From positions 1,054,001-1,118,000 of the forward strand of contig NZ_CP046252.1 of NCBI RefSeq assembly GCF_009720145.1: a DNA stretch of 64,000 nucleotides, read 5' to 3'. Positions 45,010 to 53,113 of the stretch are shown piece after piece; position 1 is the stretch's first letter; each line of letters opens with the position of its first letter. The stretch comes from Sphingobium sp. CAP-1 (lineage in GTDB: Bacteria; Pseudomonadota; Alphaproteobacteria; Sphingomonadales; Sphingomonadaceae). The translations under genes were made by a program, and so were the position numbers. A model generated the notes under the pieces. The model worked only from the letters and a program-made list of their open reading frames with translations. It was not told where the DNA came from and ran no database searches.

Positions 45010-45488
45010 TCGGCCACCCGCACGAAACTCAGCACCACCGGCGACGCGCCCGGCTGGCCGTCGACGGTCAGGTCGACCTGCAACAGCCGCTTGTCGTCCA
45101 TCGCCTTCACCGAACGGGACCAGTGCCACCGCCGCCCGCCATTCTCGACCGCGCCATCCTCTTCGCCGATCGAGGGCGGCGCGGGGTCGCTCTGCACCTC
45201 CACCATCAGGTTGCGGGCGACGATCTGGCCCAGCGCCTTGCTGTCCAGATCGGCGGCGGTGCGCAGGGTCACGCCCTGCAACCGCACCAGCGCCAGCGCG
45301 GCCAGGCTGAACACCGCCAGCGCGACCAGCATTTCCAGCAACGTAAAGCCGTGTTCGGCGGAACGCCTAAAAGACCTGAAGCCATGCTCCTCCGCACCCG
45401 ATCGTGTTCCCGCGAAGGCGGGAACACGGTTCTGACCATGCGAATGGCGTTCCGCCTGCGCAGGAGCGCGGAGCATAGCATTACCCAC
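45006..45488 (-). CDS. gspI: Type II secretion minor pseudopilin I with long repeat-bearing leader
   Basis: 160 residues from a GTG overlapping the gspH stop; an ATG four codons in is the alternative. The mature protein begins FTLLEMLVALAVFSL after Gly47, so the leader is 47 residues, against roughly 6-15 in most GspI. Residues ~20-29 (NRVPAFAGTR) are encoded by a perfect 11-bp palindrome at 45403-45428, an apparent in-frame repeat insertion. Mature sequence looks intact (SFVRV end). Tip-complex pseudopilin with J and K. Confidence 0.9.
   Translation of the reverse strand: MGNAMLRAPAQAERHSHGQNRVPAFAGTRSGAEEHGFRSFRRSAEHGFTLLEMLVALAVFSLAALALVRLQGVTLRTAADLDSKALGQIVARNLMVEVQSDPAPPSIGEEDGAVENGGRRWHWSRSVKAMDDKRLLQVDLTVDGQPGASPVVLSFVRVAE
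45403..45428. repeat. Palindromic repeat inside the gspI leader
   Basis: Arms CGTGTTCCCGC (45403-45413) and GCGGGAACACG (45418-45428) are perfect inverted copies around a 4-nt loop. In the gspI frame it reads RVPAFAGT, a peptide string commonly produced when this type of extragenic palindrome is translated in GC-rich Alphaproteobacteria. Confidence 0.85.
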
Positions 45489-45957
45489 CGACCATGACCT
45501 TTCCCGCCATGTCGACGGTCACGGACACCCGCTCGCCTTCGCGGGCGAGGGTCACGGTCAGCGGGTCGGTCGGCAGGCCGGTGCCGTCGAAGGCGATCTG
45601 CTGGCGGCCATCCTTGCCCACCAGCGCGCGGGTGCCCGCCTTCCAGTTGGCGGTGACAAAGGGCTTGTCCTCGATGCCCGCCCATTGCCCGCCCTCGCGG
45701 CGCTGGAAACCATAGCCGGAGGCGGAGACCCACAGTCCCATCGGGCGCGCGGTCACGACCGCTTCGTCGCGCGCGGCGGCAACGCGCGCGGCGAAGCGGT
45801 CGGCATCCTCCACCACCCGACCGCGCGGGTCGGGGATGGCCAGGACGACGGCGGCCGAAATGAAGCCGATGATCGTCAGCACGACCATCAGCTCAAGAAG
45901 GGTAAATCCGGCCTGCGAGCGATTAAAGCTCGCTGGAATAGATGTCGGCATTCTCAT
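45481..45957 (-). CDS. gspH: Type II secretion minor pseudopilin H
   Basis: 158 residues from the ATG at 45957, inside the end of gspG (35-bp overlap); a second ATG at 45951 also fits. Leader MRMPTSIPASFNRSQAG, then FTLLELMVVLTIIGF with Glu+5. The C-terminal GspH/FimT domain includes DRFAARVAAARDEAVVTARPMGLWV. Sits between the major pseudopilin and gspI. Confidence 0.9.
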   Translation of the reverse strand: MRMPTSIPASFNRSQAGFTLLELMVVLTIIGFISAAVVLAIPDPRGRVVEDADRFAARVAAARDEAVVTARPMGLWVSASGYGFQRREGGQWAGIEDKPFVTANWKAGTRALVGKDGRQQIAFDGTGLPTDPLTVTLAREGERVSVTVDMAGKVMVGG

Positions 45958-46480
45958 TCTCGCCGCCCGGCTGGCCATCCGCGCCCAGCGAACTGATGTC
46001 GAACGCGCCCTTGCGCCCCGGCACGGTATAGACATAGGCGCGACCCCACGGATCTTGCGGCAGCTTCTTGATATAGCCGCCCCGGCGATAACGCTGCGGC
46101 TGCGCCAGCGACGCGGGCGGATTGAGCAACGCCTGCAAGCCGTCCGACCCCGCCGGATAGGTGAGGTTGTCGAGCCGATATTGCTCCAGCGCCTGCTCGA
46201 TGGTCGATATGTCGGCCTTGGCCTTTTCGACGCGGGCGGTGTCGGTCGCGGGAATGACGTTGATCGCCACGATCGTCGCCAGCAGGCCGATGATGACGAT
46301 CACGACCATCAGTTCTACGAGGGTGAAGCCGGCTTCATTATCTCTCCCCTCCCTGGAAGGGAGGGGTCGGGGGTGGGTGGCGAGCGTAGCGAGCCTCCTA
46401 CGGAGGCTACCCACCCCTAACCCCTCCCTTTCAGGGAGGGGAATGAAAGAGGCGCAAAGTTGGTCGATAGGCATATTCAC
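45923..46480 (-). CDS. gspG: Type II secretion major pseudopilin G with repeat-bearing leader
   Basis: 185 residues from the ATG at 46480. The mature protein starts FTLVELMVVIVIIGLLATIV and includes the GspG pattern DNLTYPAGSDGLQALL and DPWGRAYVYTVPGRKGAFDISSLGADG. The leader is about 51 residues, much longer than usual, because residues ~14-46 are encoded by a compound palindromic repeat (46346-46441). A GTG within the repeat (GVGS) would shorten it only partly. Major subunit of the pseudopilus that pushes substrate through GspD. Confidence 0.92.
   Translation of the reverse strand: MNMPIDQLCASFIPLPEREGLGVGSLRRRLATLATHPRPLPSREGRDNEAGFTLVELMVVIVIIGLLATIVAINVIPATDTARVEKAKADISTIEQALEQYRLDNLTYPAGSDGLQALLNPPASLAQPQRYRRGGYIKKLPQDPWGRAYVYTVPGRKGAFDISSLGADGQPGGENENADIYSSEL
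46346..46441. repeat. Compound three-hairpin repeat in the 5' end of gspG
   Basis: Hairpins with identical 9-bp arms (CCCCTCCCT/AGGGAGGGG) lie at 46346-46366 and 46421-46441. Between them GGGGTGGGT (46370-46378) pairs with 46409-46417, enclosing a further hairpin at 46392-46408 (AGCCTCC/GGAGGCT). The element resembles the mobile extragenic repeats common in sphingomonads and is read through by gspG. Confidence 0.85.
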
Positions 46481-46484
46481 TCCT

Positions 46485-47702
46485 TCACGCGCCGGTCAGG
46501 CTTTGCAACTGCAAAATCGGCAGCAGGATGGACAGGATGATGACGGCGACGATGCCCCCCATCAGTATGATGATAACCGGCTCCAGCATCGCCAGCGCGG
46601 CGGAGGTGAAGCTGTCAAACTCGCGCTCCAGATAGTCGGCGGCGCGCTCCAGCATCGTGTCGAGCCGCCCCGCGCTTTCCCCGCTCGCGGCCAGATAGAC
46701 CAGCAGCGGCGGAAACACCCCGGCCCGGCGCAGCGCGGCGGACAGGCTGCCGCCGCCCCGGATCGCCTCGACAATATCGTCGGACGCCTTGCGCAAAACC
46801 CGATTGTGAACCGTGTTGGCGGTCAGCGACAGGCCTTCCATCAGCGGCAGGCGGCTGGCCACCATGGTCGACAGCGTGCGCGCCATCCGCGCCGCGTGCA
46901 GATCGCGGATCAGCCGTCCCAGCAGCGGCAACCCCAGCAGCATCGCGTCGAAGCGATAGCGAAAGCGCTCATTTTTCAGCGCGCGCCAGAAACCGAAGCC
47001 GACAAGGCCCATCAGGATCAGCAACAGCCACCAATAGCCTGCGAGGAAAGCGGACACCGCCATCACCATCCGCGTCAGCAGCGGCAATTCCTGCCCCACC
47101 GTGTCGAATTGCTCCACCACCTTGGGCACGACGAAGATCATCAGCGCCGCGACCACGAACACGGCGAAGGTCGCCAGCACCGATGGATAGGCGATGGCGG
47201 TCAGCACCTTCGACCGCATCACCGCCTGCCGTTCCATCAGGTCGGACAGCCGCTCCATGATCGTGGGCAGGCTGCCGGAGCTTTCGCCGGCAGAAATCAT
47301 CGCGCGATAGAGGGCCGGGAAGCTTTTCGGTTCCGCGCCCAGCGCATCGGCCAGCCGCCGCCCTTCCAGCACGCCGCCATGCACCTTGCCCACGATCGCG
47401 CGGACATGATCCTGCTCGCTCTGCTTGCCGATGGTGCGCAGCGATTCCTCTAGCGGGCTGACCTGGATCAGCGTGGAAAGCTGGCGGGTAAAGAGCGTCA
47501 ATTCCTTGGGCGAAAGGCGCGGCGCGCGCAGCGACAGGCCGGCCCGCCTGCGCGCCGCCTCCACCGCGCCCGGCTCCAGCCGCACGACGAACAGCTTGCG
47601 CGCGTCGAGCTTCGCCCGCGCGTCATCGATCGTCTCCGCCTTGATCCTGCCGCCGCGCTCCTTGCCCGCCGGGTCGATCGCCACATAATCGAAATCAGCC
47701 AT
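46485..47702 (-). CDS. gspF: Type II secretion inner-membrane platform protein F
   Basis: 405 residues from the ATG at 47702 (MADFDYVAIDPAGKERGG, the typical GspF opening). Two homologous T2SSF domains: LTLFTRQLSTLIQVSPLEESL and RMARTLSTMVASRLPLMEGL, with three membrane segments including SVLATFAVFVVAALMIFVVP. Converts GspE motion into pseudopilus assembly. Overlaps gspE by 8 bp. Confidence 0.95.
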   Translation of the reverse strand: MADFDYVAIDPAGKERGGRIKAETIDDARAKLDARKLFVVRLEPGAVEAARRRAGLSLRAPRLSPKELTLFTRQLSTLIQVSPLEESLRTIGKQSEQDHVRAIVGKVHGGVLEGRRLADALGAEPKSFPALYRAMISAGESSGSLPTIMERLSDLMERQAVMRSKVLTAIAYPSVLATFAVFVVAALMIFVVPKVVEQFDTVGQELPLLTRMVMAVSAFLAGYWWLLLILMGLVGFGFWRALKNERFRYRFDAMLLGLPLLGRLIRDLHAARMARTLSTMVASRLPLMEGLSLTANTVHNRVLRKASDDIVEAIRGGGSLSAALRRAGVFPPLLVYLAASGESAGRLDTMLERAADYLEREFDSFTSAALAMLEPVIIILMGGIVAVIILSILLPILQLQSLTGA

Positions 47703-49236
47703 CGACGATGGTTTCCACCTCGGTCGCGTCGCGGCGCGACACGCGGATCGCCTCCTCCGCCGTGGTCTGGCCGTCACGCACCAGCGCGCGCGCGGCCGAT
47801 CCCAGATTGGGGGCGTTCAGGAAAGCATGGCGCGCGATCAGCGATTCATCGCCGCCATCGTTGATGAGCCGGCGGATGGTATCGTCCACGCGGATCGCCT
47901 CGAACACGCCGATCCGGCCCTTATAGCCGGTGCCGCTGCATTCCTCGCACCCCTTCGCCCGATAGATGATCGTTCCGGGATCAAAGCCCAGCAGCGCGCT
48001 GGCCGACTTGTCCGCCTGCACCGGCTCGCGGCAATGCTGGCACAGCCGGCGCACCAGCCGCTGGGCGATGACCGCGCGCAATGTGGACGCCAGCAGGAAC
48101 GGCTCCACCCGCATGTCGCGCATCCGCGTGATCGCCCCCACGGCGTCATTGGTATGAACCGTCGACAGCACCAGATGCCCCGTCAACGACGCCTGCACCG
48201 CAATCTCCGCCGTCTCGCGGTCGCGGATTTCGCCGACCATCACGACATCGGGGTCTTGCCGCAGGATCGCGCGCAGCCCCGCCGCGAAGGTCAGCCCGAC
48301 CTTCGCATTCACCTGCGTCTGGCCCACGCCCTCGATCGCATATTCGACCGGGTCTTCGACCGTCAGGATATTGCGGCTGCCATCGTTCAGCGTGCGCAGG
48401 CCGGCATAGAGCGTCGTCGTCTTGCCCGACCCCGTAGGCCCGGTGACAAGGATGATGCCATTGGGTTCGCTCAGCCCCTCGCGGAAAATCCGGTCGGGCG
48501 CGCCGGTCATGCCCAGCAGGTCGAGCGTGATGCCGGCATTTTCCTTGTCCAGGATACGCAGCACCACCCGCTCCCCCGCCCGGCTCGGCAGGGTGGAAAC
48601 GCGCACGTCCAGCAGCTTGCCGCCCAGCGTCAGGCCGATGCGGCCATCCTGCGGCACGCGCCGCTCGGCAATGTCGAGCCGCGCCATCACCTTGATGCGG
48701 CTGACGACGACCGGCGCGACATGGGGCGGCATCCGCAACGTTTCGCGCAGCACGCCGTCGATCCGCATCCGTACGATCAGCCCGGTTTCATAGGGTTCGA
48801 TATGAATGTCGGACACGCCCTGCCGCGCGGCTTCGGCGATGATACCGTTGATCAGGCGGATCGCCGGCGCGTCGTCCGCGCTGTCGAGCAGGTCGTCGGC
48901 GGTCGGGATGTCGGCGGCCAATATGTCCAGTTCGTCCGCGCCGACCTCCAGCGATCCGGCCATCGCCGCCGCGCTGCCGTCCATCGCATAATGGTCCGAC
49001 AGATGCCGGTCGAACTGGGTGGGTTCGACAAAGCGCACGTCGAAACTGCGCGCCAGGTGCCGGCGCACCTCCAGCAATATGCGCGGGTCGCTGCCTTCGC
49101 GCACCGCGATGGTCAGCCGGTCGCCCTCCGGCGGCAGCAGGACGACGCCATGCTTGCGGGCAAAGGCATAGGGAATGTCGATGGCGCGCGACGCACCGGA
49201 TAGTGAAACAGCCTCCCCCTGTTTCGCGTCGGTCAT
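47695..49236 (-). CDS. gspE: Type II secretion ATPase E
   Basis: 513 residues. Walker A GPTGSGKTT, Asp box and Walker B region (RAILRQDPDVVMVGEIRDRET), His box TGHLVLSTVHTNDA, and the zinc-binding tetracysteine CQHC...CEEC of GspE. The N-terminal domain (YAFARKHGVVLLPPEGDRL) contacts GspL. Powers pseudopilus extension from the cytoplasm. Overlaps gspD by ATGA. Confidence 0.96.
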   Translation of the reverse strand: MTDAKQGEAVSLSGASRAIDIPYAFARKHGVVLLPPEGDRLTIAVREGSDPRILLEVRRHLARSFDVRFVEPTQFDRHLSDHYAMDGSAAAMAGSLEVGADELDILAADIPTADDLLDSADDAPAIRLINGIIAEAARQGVSDIHIEPYETGLIVRMRIDGVLRETLRMPPHVAPVVVSRIKVMARLDIAERRVPQDGRIGLTLGGKLLDVRVSTLPSRAGERVVLRILDKENAGITLDLLGMTGAPDRIFREGLSEPNGIILVTGPTGSGKTTTLYAGLRTLNDGSRNILTVEDPVEYAIEGVGQTQVNAKVGLTFAAGLRAILRQDPDVVMVGEIRDRETAEIAVQASLTGHLVLSTVHTNDAVGAITRMRDMRVEPFLLASTLRAVIAQRLVRRLCQHCREPVQADKSASALLGFDPGTIIYRAKGCEECSGTGYKGRIGVFEAIRVDDTIRRLINDGGDESLIARHAFLNAPNLGSAARALVRDGQTTAEEAIRVSRRDATEVETIVDG

Positions 49237-51437
49237 TTCCGCTCTCCGCTTGCGGGAAGCTCGACCGGGCGGACGATCCCGCTCGACTGGCGAACGACAG
49301 GCTCGATGACCTGCGCCGGGGCGGCCGCCTGCGGCTGGACCACCGCGTCGCCCGGCTGCTGCGGGATCGGCGGCAGGGCGCCCATATAGTCGCGCACCAG
49401 TTCGTCGATCGTGGGTTCGGCCTGCGGGTCGCGCTGCAACTGCATCGCGCGCACATAGCCATAGCGCTGCTGCGTCAATTTCAGCGCATCCTCCTTCGAC
49501 CGCAATATGGTCGGGCGGATGAACACCATCAGGTTCGTCTTGGACCGGCTGTTGCTGCGCGACTTGAACAGTTCGCCCAGGCCCGGAATGTCGGACAGCA
49601 ACGGAATCCGCTCGATCGTGCGCCGCTCATTGTCGTCCAGCAGCCCGCCCAGCGCCAATATCTCGCCATCGTCCACCGTGACGGTCGTCTCGATCTCGCG
49701 CTTGTTGATGATCAGGTCGCTATTGTCGTTGCTGACCGGGCCGGCCACGCTCGACACTTCCTGCTTCAGGAACAGCTTGATCGCGCCGCCGGTGTTGATC
49801 TGGGGCTTCACTTCCAGCTTGATGCCGACATCCTGCCGCTGGACGGTGCGGAACTGATTATCGAAATTCTGGCTCAGCGCCTCGCCGGTCGTCACCGGCA
49901 CCTGCTGACCGACCAGGATCGACGCCTTCTGATTGTCCAGCGTCATGATCGACGGCGTGGACAGCAGGTTGCTCTTGGTGTCGGATTTCACCGCATTGAT
50001 GATCGCGCCGAAAATGCCGTTCTTGCCGATGCTGCCGCCCAGCCCCGCGATCGCGCCGGTGGCGCTTTGCAGGCTGCTGATCGCCGCCGACTGGAGCGTG
50101 CTGGCCAGGTCGCTATTGGTCTGCGTCTCGGTCGTCGTGGTGGTGCCATCGGCGGCCACCACCGTCGTCTTGGTCGTGCCCAGCCTGTCGGCCGCATAGG
50201 CGCCGGCCAGCGTCAGCAGATTGGGCGACGCATTGCTGTAATTGGTCGCGGCAAAACCCGTCGACGTGCTGCCCAGCAGGAATTGCACGCCCAGCTTCTT
50301 GGCGGCGGCATCGCTGATCTCGACGATGATCGCCTCGACCAGCACCTGTTCGCGCCTTGTGTCGAGCTGGCGGATGGTTTCGCCCAGCATCCGCTGCACG
50401 TCGCTATTGGCCGCGACGATGATGGCGTTCGCGCCTTCATAGCGGGTGACGATCGCCGGGCCGCGCGTATTGATGCCGGTGCCGCCGGACGAGGAGGAAG
50501 AGGATGCCGCCGCGACCGGCGCGGCCGCCTGCGATGCCGGGGCGCCGCCGCCCTTGACCGTGGCGGACGCGTCCGAACTCACCGGCTGGCTGGTCGACTG
50601 GCCCACCAGCTGTTGCAGCACGGGCAGCAGCTTTTCGGCATCGGCATGTTCCAGCCAATAGACCCGGATTTCGGTACCACTCGCCGCCTGACGATCCAGT
50701 TCGCGCGCCATATTGGCAAGGCGGGCGACGGTATTGGCGTCACCCCGGATCGCGACCGCGTTGCTGCTGTCGATCGGCACGACGGTCGCGGCCGAGGGCG
50801 CGGCATTTTCGCCGCCGCCGCTTGCCACCAGCGCTTGCAGCGAGGTTGCGATCTCCCGCGCGCCGGCATTTTTCAGCATGACCATCTGGGTCGCCGCCGT
50901 GTCGCGATCGATACGGGCGATGACCTGACGGATGCGCGCGATATTGTCGGCATAATCGGCCACGACCACGCTGTTGCCGCCCCGATTGGCGGTGACGGAG
51001 CCTTCCTTGCTGACCAGCGGGCGCAGCGTTTCCAGCGCGCTCGCCGCGTCGATGGAGCGCAGGCGGAATACTTCGGTGACGAAGCTGTTGCGGTTGGTCG
51101 CGCCGCCCACGCCGCTCGGCTGGCCGGCCGCGCCGTCGACCGGCTGGATGCGATAGGCGCCGCCCGGCGCCGGCACCGCGACCAGTCCGTTGGCGCGCAG
51201 GGTCGACAGGAAAATCTCGAAATATTCGGATCGGCTGAGCGGCCGGTCGGTGACGACCGACACCTTCCCCTGCACCCTGTTATCGATGATGAAGGTGCGG
51301 CCCGTTACCCGCGCGGCATCCTGGATGAAGGCGCGAATGTCGGCGTCGCGGACGTTGAGCGTCTGTTGCGCGGACGCTGCGATCGGGGTTGCCAGCGCGA
51401 GTGCCATGGCGGCGGAGAGGAGGAATTTACGGGTCAT
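49233..51437 (-). CDS. gspD: Type II secretion secretin D
   Basis: 734 residues with a signal peptide (MTRKFLLSAAMALALATPIAASA). N0 domain (VRDADIRAFIQDAARVTGRTF), N1-N3 repeats (KNAGAREIATSLQAL, RYEGANAIIVAANSDVQRMLGETIRQLD), a Ser/Gly/Ala-rich insert in N3, and the secretin core (VPVTTGEALSQNF; TTVTVDDGEILALGGLL; PLLSDIPGLGELFKSR). Forms the outer-membrane pore. The tail after the secretin core is Pro/Gln-rich and could bind a pilotin, none of which is seen nearby. Confidence 0.95.
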   Translation of the reverse strand: MTRKFLLSAAMALALATPIAASAQQTLNVRDADIRAFIQDAARVTGRTFIIDNRVQGKVSVVTDRPLSRSEYFEIFLSTLRANGLVAVPAPGGAYRIQPVDGAAGQPSGVGGATNRNSFVTEVFRLRSIDAASALETLRPLVSKEGSVTANRGGNSVVVADYADNIARIRQVIARIDRDTAATQMVMLKNAGAREIATSLQALVASGGGENAAPSAATVVPIDSSNAVAIRGDANTVARLANMARELDRQAASGTEIRVYWLEHADAEKLLPVLQQLVGQSTSQPVSSDASATVKGGGAPASQAAAPVAAASSSSSSGGTGINTRGPAIVTRYEGANAIIVAANSDVQRMLGETIRQLDTRREQVLVEAIIVEISDAAAKKLGVQFLLGSTSTGFAATNYSNASPNLLTLAGAYAADRLGTTKTTVVAADGTTTTTETQTNSDLASTLQSAAISSLQSATGAIAGLGGSIGKNGIFGAIINAVKSDTKSNLLSTPSIMTLDNQKASILVGQQVPVTTGEALSQNFDNQFRTVQRQDVGIKLEVKPQINTGGAIKLFLKQEVSSVAGPVSNDNSDLIINKREIETTVTVDDGEILALGGLLDDNERRTIERIPLLSDIPGLGELFKSRSNSRSKTNLMVFIRPTILRSKEDALKLTQQRYGYVRAMQLQRDPQAEPTIDELVRDYMGALPPIPQQPGDAVVQPQAAAPAQVIEPVVRQSSGIVRPVELPASGERK

Positions 51438-52282
51438 TGGCCTTGCACTATGAGGTTGACCGAGGCGACGGCGGCGCCGCGCTCGACGGTCAGGGACAGG
51501 CGCGCGCCGGGCGCGATCTGGTTCTGGAGCGAAGCCAGGTCGCCGACCGGCTGGCCGTTCACCTGACTGATGATGTCGCCGGGGCGGAATCCGGCGGTGG
51601 CGAAGGCTGCACCTTTGGCCATCACGGCCAGTCCGGTGATCCGGCCATTCTGCATCCGGGGGGCAAAGCCGATCTCGCGCTTCAGTGTGTCGGCGGTCGG
51701 GCTGGCCGTGGCGACGGGCGGCGGCGGCGCGGCGCTCTGCCAGCCCGGCCCGCCCTGCGCGGGGAGCGGAGCAGGTGCGGCGGGCGCGGGCGTCGACTGG
51801 TCGAGGAACAATTGCTCCTCCGCGCCGCCGCGATCGATCGTCACATGATCGAAGGCGACCGACTTCAGCACCACGCCGGGCAGGATTTCATCCCCCACGG
51901 CAAAGCTGTTCTGCACCCCGTCCGGGCCGGCGATGATCGCCGAGCCAAGGCCCGATCCTTCGTTGAGGCGAATGCCATAGACCGTCAGCGCCAGCGAGGT
52001 GACGACCCCGCCGCCCTGCTGCGGCGCACCGGTGCGGAAAAAGGGGTCGAAACTGGCGAACAGCGCCTGCCGGGCGCCGGGCGACAAAAGCTGCGCCTGC
52101 CGCCCTTCCCACGGGCCAAAGCTGCCGACCGGCGTGACGATCGCCCAGGCCAGCCGCACCAGCAGCAGCGCCACCAGCAGCAGCAAGCCGCGCTCCAGCC
52201 ATGCCAGCCAGTCGACGCCGCGCCAGGACGCATCCCTGCCCTGCCCCAGCCGGCGCATCCTATCACCCAACGGCACATGCAT
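51434..52282 (-). CDS. gspC: Type II secretion protein C
   Basis: 282 residues: cytoplasmic N-terminus, membrane segment (LLLLVALLLVRLAWAIV), homology region (LTVYGIRLNEGSGLGSAIIAGPDGVQNSFAVGDEI) that contacts GspD N0, a Pro-rich linker, and a C-terminal PDZ domain (FRPGDIISQVNGQPVGDLASL). First gene of the operon, so its promoter should lie in 52283-52456, which is AT-rich around 52340-52375. An alternative ATG lies at 52258. Confidence 0.93.
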   Translation of the reverse strand: MHVPLGDRMRRLGQGRDASWRGVDWLAWLERGLLLLVALLLVRLAWAIVTPVGSFGPWEGRQAQLLSPGARQALFASFDPFFRTGAPQQGGGVVTSLALTVYGIRLNEGSGLGSAIIAGPDGVQNSFAVGDEILPGVVLKSVAFDHVTIDRGGAEEQLFLDQSTPAPAAPAPLPAQGGPGWQSAAPPPPVATASPTADTLKREIGFAPRMQNGRITGLAVMAKGAAFATAGFRPGDIISQVNGQPVGDLASLQNQIAPGARLSLTVERGAAVASVNLIVQGQ

Positions 52283-52456
52283 GATGCTGACCCAAGCCCC
52301 CTATCAAGATGAGAGCCTGCTAGGTAGGTGATCTTACTGCTGAATGACAATTATATTGCAGATATATTACGTTGGTTGCGCTGCTTGCATTTATCGGGCT
52401 GGAAGATAGCTCTGGCGGCGTCTTATCCCCATATTGCCCCTGCGCCAGGATCTGCC

Positions 52457-53113
52457 ATGCCCCCGACCGCCGCCATCGCCGCCCCCGCCGCCATCGATGG
52501 CGACCCGGCCTGGATCGGCGCGCATCCGCGCATCCAGCGCGTGCCCAGCAAGGAACTGACGCTGTTCATCCAGCGCGGCTTTCTGAGCGTCGGGGAATGC
52601 GCCGCGCTGGTCGAGCGAATCGACGCGCAACGGCGCCCCTCGACCATCGCCGACGCCAATGGCGACCATTATTTCCGCACCAGCGAGACGTGCGACCTCG
52701 ACCATGACGATCCCTTCGTCGCGGCGATCAACGCGCGGCTCGACGCCTTTGCCGGCATCGCCACGGCGCATGGCGAACCGATCCAGGGCCAGCGTTATGC
52801 CGTCGGGCAGGAATTCAAGGCGCATACCGACTATTTCGATCCCAAGGGCACCGACTATCCCCAATATTGCGGCGTCGCCGGCAACCGCACCTGGACGCTG
52901 ATGATCTATCTGAACGAACCGGCGGCGGGCGGCGCGACTCGGTTCACGAAGATCGGCAAGACGGTGCAGCCCGAAGCCGGCAAGCTGCTCGCCTGGAACA
53001 ATCGCCTGCCCGACGGCCGGCCCAATCCCGCGAGCATCCATCATGGCATGAAGGTGCGCAGCGGCGTGAAGCATGTCATCACCAAATGGTATCGCGAACG
53101 CCCCTGGGGTTAA
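52457..53113 (+). CDS. Prolyl 4-hydroxylase-like 2OG-Fe(II) oxygenase
   Basis: 218 residues from the ATG at 52457; the frame opens earlier at 52328 but the AT-rich 5' part looks non-coding. Iron ligands HxD in AHTDYFD and the distal His in SIHHGMKV, with the 2-oxoglutarate-binding Lys in GVKHVITKWY; RYAVGQEFKAHTDYF is typical of the P4H family. Hydroxylates proline or related residues in a target protein. Its neighbour encodes a lipoprotein with a Pro-Thr repeat, which makes a link tempting but unproven. Last 4 bp overlap the CHAD gene tail-to-tail. Confidence 0.88.
   Translation: MPPTAAIAAPAAIDGDPAWIGAHPRIQRVPSKELTLFIQRGFLSVGECAALVERIDAQRRPSTIADANGDHYFRTSETCDLDHDDPFVAAINARLDAFAGIATAHGEPIQGQRYAVGQEFKAHTDYFDPKGTDYPQYCGVAGNRTWTLMIYLNEPAAGGATRFTKIGKTVQPEAGKLLAWNNRLPDGRPNPASIHHGMKVRSGVKHVITKWYRERPWG

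Noticed and set aside
46161..47453. 430-codon + strand frame opposite gspF/gspG
   Set aside because: Gln/His/Arg-rich antisense shadow crossing a repeat element; no domain.
49203..51566. A 787-codon + strand frame opposite gspD
   Set aside because: Shadow of the GspD codons; the GspD protein is complete and its operon runs on the - strand.
52328..52456. N-terminal extension of the prolyl hydroxylase from 52328
   Set aside because: The region is AT-rich, lacks codon bias and probably carries promoter elements for gspC; an ATG with an upstream purine run at 52457 fits the family better.
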